From CAZEFK01 sp964511405 (GTDB lineage Bacteria > Pseudomonadota > Alphaproteobacteria > Elsterales > Elsteraceae), in assembly GCA_964511405.1 (NCBI GenBank), contig CAZEFK010000267.1:1-8671 (forward strand): a stretch of DNA of 8,671 nucleotides, in the 5' to 3' direction. Numbering within the stretch: position 1 is the stretch's first letter; each line of letters starts with the position of its first letter. Positions 1-5,972 of the stretch are shown here, one piece after another. The notes beneath the pieces are model-generated. The model was not told the DNA's origin. It made no database searches and saw only the letters and a list, made by a program, of their open reading frames with translations. Both the position numbers and the translations under genes were made by a program.

Positions 1-26
1 CCTGACCAATTGCGCTTGCGCGCGCA

Positions 27-53
27 CGATCCCCGCTTTCGCGGGAATGACGA
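27..53. repeat. Short hairpin of the common intergenic dispersed-repeat type
   Basis: The sequence has a CCCGC stem (32-36), a TTTC loop and a GCGGG stem (41-45), followed by AATGACG. On the other strand it reads like the CGTCATTCCCGCGAAAGCGGG element that recurs between genes in many proteobacterial genomes. Only one copy lies in the window, so its dispersed nature rests on recognition of the motif and not on copies seen here. The flanking bases (1-174) contain no supported gene. The element could also act as the terminator of a gene to the left of the window, although no T-run follows. Confidence 0.5.
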
Positions 54-174
54 AGCGTGAATCGGGAGGGCCGCCCGGACTTTTGCCCCTCCTACGCCCG
101 GTTCATGGGCGGTCCCGGCTGATCCGGACAAACCCTTATGGTGCCGGGGCGATTGCTCGCATACCAATAAGCGC

Positions 175-546
175 ATGCACAGCGATGGCCCAGCGCCGGT
201 GTATGTGGTCGACGACGACGACGCCATGCGGGATTCCCTGCAGGTCCTGCTGGCCACCGAAGGCCTGGAGGCCCGGACCTTCGCCTCGGGCGAGGCGTTC
301 CTGCGCGCGGCCGAAACGATCCCCGACGGACTGCTGGTACTCGACCTGCACATGCCCAGCGTCGGCGGTCTGGAGGTGCTGGACCAGTTGAAGGCGCGCC
401 GGATCGCCATGCCTGCAGTGGTGATCACCGGCCGGCTCGACGACGCGGCCCGGGCCCGGGCGCTCAGCGCCGGCGTGACCGCCATACTGGAGAAGCCGCT
501 CGACCCCGACACGCTGCTCCAGACGCTGCGCCGAATGCGCGCCTGA
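175..546 (+). CDS. Stand-alone response-regulator receiver domain protein (FixJ-like)
   Basis: This 123-aa protein is a complete CheY-type receiver with no output domain. The acidic pocket is in the VVDDDD run (residues 11-16). The phospho-acceptor is D57 in LVLDLHMP. The switch threonine is T85 in VITG, and the conserved lysine is K107 in EKPLD. The DLHMPSVGGLEVL segment and the EKPL ending resemble the receivers of FixJ/NodW-type regulators, but the LuxR helix-turn-helix that normally follows is absent, because TGA comes right after the last receiver helix. It probably acts in the cytoplasm as a phosphorylation-dependent partner or phosphate sink for a histidine kinase encoded elsewhere. 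No kinase lies nearby. The ATG was chosen because it sits just before the first beta strand. No clear Shine-Dalgarno is visible upstream. The gene converges on the DUF4010 gene, 73 bases away. The domain call is firm; the pathway is unknown. Confidence 0.9.
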   Translation: MHSDGPAPVYVVDDDDAMRDSLQVLLATEGLEARTFASGEAFLRAAETIPDGLLVLDLHMPSVGGLEVLDQLKARRIAMPAVVITGRLDDAARARALSAGVTAILEKPLDPDTLLQTLRRMRA

Positions 547-570
547 GGGATCCAGGGTTGGGCGATCACG

Positions 571-587
571 GGCGGGCCAGCGCCGCC
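571..587. terminator. Weak hairpin between convergent genes, possible terminator
   Basis: GGCGG (571-575) can pair with CCGCC (583-587) across a 7-base loop. It sits in the 73-base gap between the convergent receiver and DUF4010 genes, where a bidirectional terminator is expected. No T-run follows on either strand, and such hairpins arise easily by chance in DNA this GC-rich. Confidence 0.22.
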
Positions 588-619
588 GGCCTCCGCGCCT
601 CGCCGAGCCATCGCCGACC

Positions 620-1891
620 CTACCCCAGGGCAACCCACAGCGCCGCGGCGACGCCCGCCGACGCCAAGGCGGCCAGGGCCGCGGCCGGCACGGCCGCACG
701 GCTGTGGCCGGCAAACCCGATGGCATAGCCGGCCTTGACCAGGTTGTTGGAGGCAGCGGCGATCAGGACGGCGGCCGCGGCGTCGCCGGCCGGCAGCGGT
801 CCGGCGCTGCCCTCGGCGACGCTCAGCACGAAAGGATCGATGTCGGCCGCGCCGACCACGGCCGCCAGGCCGAACACGCCGGCGGTCCCGAACCGGCTGC
901 GCGCCCAGGTCGAGGCCAGCGAGACGATGACGAACAGGCCGGCGAACACCAGGGCGGCGGTCAGCTCCAGCGGATTGCCGGCCGGCGCGCCCGACGCCGC
1001 CGGTCCGGCGGGCCGCACCCGGCGCCAATAGGCCCATGCCGTCAGGCCGCCGCCCAGCAGGGCCAGTCCTACCATCGGCGGCGCCAGGACCGCGGCGAGC
1101 GCAGGGGCGAACACCGCCACGATCGCCAGGATGCGCAGATGCATCACGGCCGTCGCCAGGATGATCCCGCTCTCGGCATCGGGCCCGGCCTGGTCGGCGG
1201 CGGCGCGGCGCGCCAGGACGATGGTGGTCGCGGTCGACGAATAAAGGCCGCCCAGCAGCGCCGTGACCAGGCCGACGCCCTGGGCCGCCACGGTCCGGCG
1301 CAGCAGGTAGCTGGCATAGGACAGCGAGCACACGGCCACGACGCCCAGCCAGACCTGCCGAGGCGTGAGCTGGGTCAGGGGGATCACCGGCTGGTCCGGC
1401 AGCACCGGGATCATCAGCCCGGTCAGGGCCAGGAACTTGGCGGCGGTCAGGATCTCACGGATGTCGAGGCGGCGGGCGTACCCGTGCAGCCGCTCGCGTG
1501 CGGTCAGCAGCAGCACCGCGGCGACCGTCGCCCCGACCGCGATCCAGCCCGGCCCCGCCAGCACCACCGGGCCCAGCAGGTAGGCCAGCAGGTTGCAGAC
1601 CGGCACCACCAAGCTGACCTCGGCGGGCGCTTCGCCGATGCGCCGCCGATAGGCGACGGCCAGCCAGGCGCCCAGTGCCGCCAGCCCGATCGAGAGCGGC
1701 AGCAGCCGGTCGGGATCCAGCCGGTAGAGCAGGCCGCCGGCCAGCGCCAGCAGCGGAAAGGTGCGCACGCCGCCCGGCTGCGGGCGGCCGTCGTGGGCAT
1801 GGAAGTCCTCGAAGGCCAGCCCGAAGAAGAAGCCGAGCCCGAGCAGCAGCAGGAAGCTGCCGATCAGCGGCAGCGGCTCGGGCGCAGTCAG
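620..1891 (-). CDS. MgtC/SapB-family DUF4010 multi-pass membrane protein, probable CTG start
   Basis: This is a predicted inner-membrane protein of about 423 aa, almost entirely hydrophobic, with roughly eleven helices. The N-terminal part resembles MgtC/SapB: a first helix at about residues 8-27, a conserved acidic stretch (LAFEDF) and then RTFPLLALAGG at 43-53. The C-terminal half carries DUF4010 signatures: GGLYSSTATT (about 214), NPLEL (about 306), a GAADIDPFVLS loop (about 347) and SNNLVKAGYA (about 381). MgtC relatives are linked to magnesium limitation and to F1Fo ATP synthase modulation; the substrate or role of the DUF4010 branch is not established. The only canonical start that yields a long protein is GTG at 1768, but it falls between the two glycines and the RTFP motif and would delete helix 1. 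Reading upstream, the frame stays open to a stop at 2008-2006 without any ATG, GTG or TTG. A CTG at 1891-1889 overlaps the zeta gene's TGA as CTGA and gives MTAPEPLPLIG as the N-terminus. I take this as the likely start. The family is confident; the start is inferred. Confidence 0.82.
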   Translation of the reverse strand: MTAPEPLPLIGSFLLLLGLGFFFGLAFEDFHAHDGRPQPGGVRTFPLLALAGGLLYRLDPDRLLPLSIGLAALGAWLAVAYRRRIGEAPAEVSLVVPVCNLLAYLLGPVVLAGPGWIAVGATVAAVLLLTARERLHGYARRLDIREILTAAKFLALTGLMIPVLPDQPVIPLTQLTPRQVWLGVVAVCSLSYASYLLRRTVAAQGVGLVTALLGGLYSSTATTIVLARRAAADQAGPDAESGIILATAVMHLRILAIVAVFAPALAAVLAPPMVGLALLGGGLTAWAYWRRVRPAGPAASGAPAGNPLELTAALVFAGLFVIVSLASTWARSRFGTAGVFGLAAVVGAADIDPFVLSVAEGSAGPLPAGDAAAAVLIAAASNNLVKAGYAIGFAGHSRAAVPAAALAALASAGVAAALWVALG

Positions 1892-2196
1892 TGTTCGTCG
1901 TCCGCGGCCGCCGCGCAGCGCTCCAGCGCCGCGCGCAGGCCGGCCACTGTTTCGGTCGCGCCGACGGCGGCCAGGTCGGCCGCGACCTTGGCCAGGATCG
2001 GTGCATCATCGCTTTGACCGACATGCTGCTCGACGAGGCCGCGGGCGTAGCGGTCCGCCGCATCGGCCGCCAGGCCCAACCGGCCGGCCGCCCACAGGCC
2101 GAACAGCTTGTCGCGCCGGGCGCGGTGCTTGAACCGGGCCTCGGTCCGGCGCGCGAACTCGGCCTCGAACTGACGTTCACGGTCATCCAGGACCAT
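1888..2196 (-). CDS. ATPase inhibitor zeta subunit-like protein (DUF1476)
   Basis: This 102-aa soluble protein matches the alphaproteobacterial zeta family. The N-terminal MVLDDRERQFEAEFARR corresponds to the inhibitory helix, followed by RFKHRARRDKLFGLWAAGRLGL (about residues 21-42) and then ILAKVAADLAAVG, both typical of the family. In Paracoccus denitrificans the zeta protein binds F1-ATPase and blocks wasteful ATP hydrolysis. The usual charged C-terminal helix (with a QIRRKMDELL-like sequence in typical members) is replaced here by a divergent alanine-rich end, so this may be a second, diverged copy. The ATG at 2196 was chosen over an upstream start at 2268 because it begins the family-conserved sequence and has a strong GGAGG (2209-2205) 8 bases upstream. 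The gene starts 31 bases after the 95-aa gene ends and overlaps the DUF4010 gene by 4 bases, so translational coupling is likely. Confidence 0.88.
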   Translation of the reverse strand: MVLDDRERQFEAEFARRTEARFKHRARRDKLFGLWAAGRLGLAADAADRYARGLVEQHVGQSDDAPILAKVAADLAAVGATETVAGLRAALERCAAAADDEH

Positions 2197-2227
2197 GACG
2201 GCCCCCTCCCCTCGGTCGCGCGCCCGG

Positions 2228-2515
2228 TCAGCCGAGCGGGACGCCCAGCGCGCCGGGAGCGGACGCATGGTGTTCGATATAATGCTTCAGCACCAGCTTG
2301 AGCTCAGCGGCGTGCCGGTGGTCGCCGCGCCGGACCGCCACCTCGATGTCCTCGCGGATCATCCGCCGGATCACCGGCGGCCCGCTCGGGCGCAGCTGGA
2401 GATAGGTTCCAAGCTCCGCGGCCACCGCGGCGTCGCAGGCCTCGTGCTCGGCGATCGCAGCGATCTCCTCGGGCGTCAGCTCGCTGAGCTCGATGCAGTC
2501 GGCAAGGGTGAGCAT
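2228..2515 (-). CDS. Small conserved-type hypothetical protein, 95 aa
   Basis: This is a small, predicted all-helical soluble protein with no signal peptide or membrane segment. It has an acidic N-terminal half (LADCIELSELTPEEIAAIAEH) and a central VIRRMIREDIEVAVRRGDH stretch. The later part is histidine-rich, with HRHAAELKLVLKHYIEHH at residues 67-84. I recognise the layout as that of small uncharacterised proteins common in Alphaproteobacteria, but cannot assign a function or family name. The ATG at 2515 is preceded by a perfect GGGAGG (2526-2521) 5 bases away, so the start is well supported. It is the first gene of the leftward operon with the zeta-type inhibitor and the DUF4010 protein, and it diverges from the DUF3142 gene across a 111-base gap that should hold both promoters. 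The HxxH-type histidines and the cysteine at residue 7 could bind a metal, but that is speculation. Confidence 0.78.
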   Translation of the reverse strand: MLTLADCIELSELTPEEIAAIAEHEACDAAVAAELGTYLQLRPSGPPVIRRMIREDIEVAVRRGDHRHAAELKLVLKHYIEHHASAPGALGVPLG

Positions 2516-2611
2516 GATCGCCTCCCAATGGGACAAGTCCAGTCTGCCGGTAACGCCTCCCGCGCTGGTCACGCCATGGATGCGCGACTTCGCTGGATCG
2601 CCGCTGTCGCG

Positions 2612-2620
2612 TGCTAGCGT
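2612..2620 (+). promoter_or_regulatory. Possible extended -10 element for a leaderless DUF3142 mRNA
   Basis: TGCTAGCGT ends 6 bases before the ATG at 2627. It could be an extended -10 (TG-N-TAGCGT) that places the transcription start at or next to the start codon. The gene has no Shine-Dalgarno, which is consistent with a leaderless transcript. A weak -35-like TTCGCT (2589-2594) lies 20 bases upstream, longer than ideal. The call rests on position and motif only. Confidence 0.33.
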
Positions 2621-2626
2621 GACGCG

Positions 2627-3832
2627 ATGTGGCGGTTCCTGATCCTGCTGGCCGTGGCCAGCCTGACGCGTGCGACCGATCCCGCCCGTCCGCTGCCGAA
2701 CGATGCCTATATCTGGCAGCGGGTGTGGACCCCGGCCGTCACCGACGCGGTCCGGGAGTCGGCCGGCCTGGTGCATGCATGGCGAGTCCTCGGCGCGGAA
2801 ATCGACGCCCGGGGGATCGACGCCCGCAGCAAAGTCTTCACATCGGCTCCCGACTGGGCTGCCCTCGCCGCGACGAACCGCCGGTCGATCCTGGTGATCC
2901 GGATCGACGGTCGGATCGCGGCCGACTCGCCGGCTGGCGATGCCGTCGCGGCTGTCCTCGACCGCGCCGGTGCCGCGGGCGCGGTGATCGCCGGGGTCGA
3001 GATCGACCATGACTGCGCCACGGCGCGGCTGCCCGACTACATCCGGTTCCTGGCCGCCCTGCGCGCGCGGCTGCCGGCCGGGCTGCCGCTGTCGATCACC
3101 GCGCTTCCGACATGGCTGGGCTCGCCGTCCATGGCCGACCTGGTGTCGGCGACCGACGAAATCGTGCTGCAGGTTCATGCGGTGCGCAGCCCCGACCAGG
3201 GACTGTTCGACCCGGACCTGGCGGTGCGGTGGGCCGCGCGGCTGGGCCGGATCACGAGCAAGCCGTTCCGCGTCGCGCTCCCCGCCTATGGCGCGCGCGT
3301 CGACTGGGACGCCGAGGGACGGTTCGTCGCGATCGAAAGCGAGGCGCCGCTGCTGGCCGGGTCGACGCGCTCGACCGAGCTGGTCGCCACCCCCGCGCGG
3401 GTTCAGGACGCGCCGAACCGGCTCAGCCGCGCGCCACCGGACGCTCTGGCCGGCATCGTGTGGTTCCGCCTGCCCACGGCCGTCGACGCCCGCAGCTGGA
3501 GCCTGGCAGGCTGGCGGGCGGTGCTGAGCGGCCGCGACGCGCACGCCGAGCTGACCGCGACGACGCGGGCGGCCACCGTGCCGGGCCTGGCGTGGATCGA
3601 GCTGGCCAACACGGGCGCGATCGATGCCGAGCTGCCGGGCACCATCCGGCTCGCCCCGGCCTGCGAGGTCGCCGACGGCGCCAATGGCTACGGCATCGAG
3701 CGCGATCGGGCGGGATTGGCGCTACGACGGATGCGGAATGGCCTGCTCGCTGCAGGGCAGCGCCGGCTCGTCGGCTGGACGCGGTGCCCGGCCGAAGAAT
3801 CCGATCATCGGCGGCTCGATGTCGAACCGTAG
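2627..3832 (+). CDS. Exported DUF3142 domain protein
   Basis: This 401-aa protein begins with a short signal peptide (MWRFLILLAVASLTRA, likely cleaved near residue 16) and should act in the periplasm or be anchored at the membrane. The mature part opens with YIWQRVWTPAV (residues 28-38), the hallmark of DUF3142. The GVEIDHDC motif (123-130), the LSITALPTWLGS run (155-166), a TDEIVLQVHAV strand (176-186), RVALPAYG (215-222) and IVWFRLP (277-283) look like successive strands of a TIM barrel of glycosidase type. The carboxylates E125, D127 and D129 would be the first candidates for an active site. The biochemical role of DUF3142 is unknown. A C-terminal beta-rich region (about 303-350) follows. 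The ATG at 2627 is the only start that gives a signal peptide. The last 14 bases overlap the downstream lipoprotein gene, so the two are probably co-translated and may function together in the envelope. Confidence 0.85.
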   Translation: MWRFLILLAVASLTRATDPARPLPNDAYIWQRVWTPAVTDAVRESAGLVHAWRVLGAEIDARGIDARSKVFTSAPDWAALAATNRRSILVIRIDGRIAADSPAGDAVAAVLDRAGAAGAVIAGVEIDHDCATARLPDYIRFLAALRARLPAGLPLSITALPTWLGSPSMADLVSATDEIVLQVHAVRSPDQGLFDPDLAVRWAARLGRITSKPFRVALPAYGARVDWDAEGRFVAIESEAPLLAGSTRSTELVATPARVQDAPNRLSRAPPDALAGIVWFRLPTAVDARSWSLAGWRAVLSGRDAHAELTATTRAATVPGLAWIELANTGAIDAELPGTIRLAPACEVADGANGYGIERDRAGLALRRMRNGLLAAGQRRLVGWTRCPAEESDHRRLDVEP

Positions 3833-5969
3833 CTTGTGGGCGATCAGCCTGGTGCTCGGCCTTGGCGCAGCGGCGGCCGTCGCCTGCGGGCCGGACTTCC
3901 CGTGGCAGCTCCTGGACCATCGGTCCTGGACGCTCGACGCCACCCCGGCCAACAGTTTCGCCTTCGAGGCACAGCACTTGGTCAAGGCGTCCGACCGGCT
4001 GCGGGCTGTCGAGACCGAGCCGTTCGCCTCGAACCCCGCGGGACCGTCGGCCTGGGCGCTCGGCTTGACCGAAGCTCAGGCGGCGACCGAGCGAGCGATG
4101 CGCACGACGCCGAACGCCGACCAGGCGTTCGAACGGGGCGCCGGGCTGCCCGACTCCGTTCGGCTGTACGTCACCGGCGCAGTGTCCTTCCGGAATCAAG
4201 ACTACGCGCGCGCCGCGGAGCGGTTCGAAGCGTCGGCACGCCTCGACGGGCCGCCCGAGCGCGCCCTGATGGCGCCCTTCATGGCAGGCCGGGCCTATGC
4301 CGCGGGCGCCGGAACCCCCGATCAGGCCCAAAGCGCCTTCGCCGAGGTCCGGACCCGCGCGGCGGCGGGCGCCCCGGACCCGCTCGGGCTGGCAGTTGCC
4401 AGCTATGGCGAAGAAGCGCAGGTGCTGCTCAGGGAGGCGAACCGACTGAAGGATCTCGGACACCCGCTGGCACCGGAGCGTGCGCCAGTGGTCGGGGGAC
4501 TTCTGGCTGACGCGGCGGCGCTCTACGCCGAACAGGCCGCGCGGCAATCCAACAGCGGGGTCCAGTCGCTGAAAATCATGGCTCGGCGACTGGTGCGTCG
4601 ATGGGACGAGCTGGACGCGACGCTGAACAGCAGCCTGGTTCAGCGTCTGACGGTGGCGTTCGTGCTCGCGCGGTTCGATGACATCGAAGACCCCGGTCTG
4701 ACCTCCGACGACGTCGATCCCATGATCGCCCCGAACCTTCGTCGGGGCCGCGACCACCCCCCGCGGGATATCGTGAACCTGTTCGAAGCGCTCGAGCGTC
4801 GCGGCTTCGACCATGCCGACGGACTGGACCGGCTGGCCGCCCTCGCCTACCGACTGGGGCGGTACGACCTCGCGACAACGCTGACCAACCGAGCGACCGG
4901 TCCTCTGGCGTCTTGGGTCGCGGCAAAGCTCGCCTTGCAGCGCGGGGATTCTGCAGCCTCCGTCCGACTCTATGCTCAGGCCGTCCGGGCGTTCCCAGCG
5001 AGCGGCGACAGCGCCGACCTCTCGCCCGAAAGCCACGATCTGCTGCAGGGTGAACGCGCGATCCTGACGCTGACTCGCGGCGACTACGTCGATGCCTTGG
5101 AGCAGCTGTATCCGCTTGCCGAACAAGGCCAGTTCGTTGGCGATGCCCTCTATGTGGCAGAGCGGGTTCTGACCGTCGACGAGCTGAAGGCCTTCGTCGA
5201 CCGCAAAGCACCCAGCAAGTTCAAAGAAACACTGAGCAATCTGCTGGCGCGCCGCCTGGTCCGGACCGGGCACTTCGACCAAGCGCTCTCCTATCACAAG
5301 AGTGAAGAGCCGAACCTCGACGCCGTGCCGCGCACGGTCGGCGACTATGCCCGGTCCCTGAAGCAGGCCCGATCGGCTTGGTTGCCGGTCAACCGGGCCC
5401 AAGCCGCCTTCGAGGCCGCGATCATCGCGCGAGACGCGGGCATGGAGATTATGGGAACAGAGGCGTATCCCGACTGCTATGCCTTCGAGGGTCGCTTCGA
5501 GTCTTGCCTCGGGCAACCAGGCCCAGGGACCGAACTGGTCACGCCCGGCGAAGTCACCCGGGTCGCGGCCAGCGCGCCGGCGCCCAACGCGCGCTTCCAT
5601 TACCGGTATGTTGCGGCCGAGCACGCGACTGCAGCGGCGGACCAGCTGCCGCGGCGCTCCCAGGCCTTTGCCGCCGTACTCTGCCAGGCCGCTGATTGGA
5701 TGCTGCAAACCGGGGAGCTGGAGCGCGCTCAAGCCCTCTATCAGCGCTATGTCCGCGAGGGGGCGGTCGTCCCATGGGCCGTTCACTTTGGCTATGACTG
5801 CCCGGCGCCGGACTTCGATGCGGCGCGGTTCTTCTGGTGGCACGACACCGTTCGCCGCGCTCGCCAGTTCATGCGCTGGCATCTGAGCCTGCCGCGCTTG
5901 GTCGTGGCGCTGGCCGCTGGCGGCGCCCTGCTGTGGTATGCGCGGCGGCGGCGAGCCGCCGGCCCGTAG
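3819..5969 (+). CDS. Large TPR-like lipoprotein with C-terminal membrane anchor
   Basis: This 716-aa protein begins with a lipoprotein signal (hydrophobic residues 6-20, lipobox AVA-C with acylation at C23) followed by GPDFPWQLL. The CGP-F-P start is one I associate with large envelope proteins encoded beside DUF3142 genes. The body is alpha-helical with TPR/SEL1-like pairs: about residues 117-142 (YVTGAVSFRNQDYARAAERF), 338-395, 413-436, 475-492 and 621-646. Four further cysteines (C553, C563, C622, C661) could form disulfides if the protein is periplasmic. A hydrophobic helix at about 691-707 is followed by RRRR, so the C-terminus should be membrane-inserted with a cytoplasmic tail. The ATG at 3819 was preferred to earlier in-frame starts because it alone gives a signal sequence; the upstream frame is a shadow of the DUF3142 gene. 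The Shine-Dalgarno is weak (GGCGG), consistent with translational coupling. It probably acts as an envelope scaffold or partner of the DUF3142 protein, but its function is not known. Confidence 0.82.
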   Translation: MSNRSLWAISLVLGLGAAAAVACGPDFPWQLLDHRSWTLDATPANSFAFEAQHLVKASDRLRAVETEPFASNPAGPSAWALGLTEAQAATERAMRTTPNADQAFERGAGLPDSVRLYVTGAVSFRNQDYARAAERFEASARLDGPPERALMAPFMAGRAYAAGAGTPDQAQSAFAEVRTRAAAGAPDPLGLAVASYGEEAQVLLREANRLKDLGHPLAPERAPVVGGLLADAAALYAEQAARQSNSGVQSLKIMARRLVRRWDELDATLNSSLVQRLTVAFVLARFDDIEDPGLTSDDVDPMIAPNLRRGRDHPPRDIVNLFEALERRGFDHADGLDRLAALAYRLGRYDLATTLTNRATGPLASWVAAKLALQRGDSAASVRLYAQAVRAFPASGDSADLSPESHDLLQGERAILTLTRGDYVDALEQLYPLAEQGQFVGDALYVAERVLTVDELKAFVDRKAPSKFKETLSNLLARRLVRTGHFDQALSYHKSEEPNLDAVPRTVGDYARSLKQARSAWLPVNRAQAAFEAAIIARDAGMEIMGTEAYPDCYAFEGRFESCLGQPGPGTELVTPGEVTRVAASAPAPNARFHYRYVAAEHATAAADQLPRRSQAFAAVLCQAADWMLQTGELERAQALYQRYVREGAVVPWAVHFGYDCPAPDFDAARFFWWHDTVRRARQFMRWHLSLPRLVVALAAGGALLWYARRRRAAGP
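5947..5960. terminator. Perfect hairpin at the end of the lipoprotein gene
   Basis: GGCGGC (5947-5952) and GCCGCC (5955-5960) form a perfect inverted repeat, most realistically a 5-bp stem with a CGAG loop. It lies within the arginine tail codons, just before the stop at 5969. Only 3 bases separate the stops of this gene and the convergent Lrp gene, so any terminator must lie inside coding sequence. There is no T-run, so the assignment is weak. Confidence 0.22.
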
Positions 5970-5972
5970 CGG

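Noticed and set aside
139..157. Possible sigma54 promoter (TGGTGCC and TTGCT) before the receiver gene
   Set aside because: The GG and GC dinucleotides are 13 bases apart instead of the required 10, so it does not fit the -24/-12 spacing.
547..619. A decayed LuxR-type output domain after the receiver
   Set aside because: Only 73 bases separate the receiver stop from the DUF4010 gene end, and I see no helix-turn-helix remnant in any frame.
704..2017. A 437-codon plus-strand frame across the DUF4010 and zeta genes
   Set aside because: Its Gln-, Arg- and Gly-rich nonsense composition is opposite clear family matches on the minus strand.
2516..3544. N-terminal extension of the 95-aa protein to 438 aa
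   Set aside because: The extension runs antisense through the DUF3142 gene and is Arg/Gly-rich. The ATG at 2515 has a perfect GGGAGG at the right spacing.
3423..5882. An 819-codon open frame on the minus strand opposite the lipoprotein gene
   Set aside because: The translation is low-complexity, rich in Arg, Gly and Pro, with no recognisable domain, and it mirrors the real gene on the plus strand. Long antisense frames are expected at this GC content.
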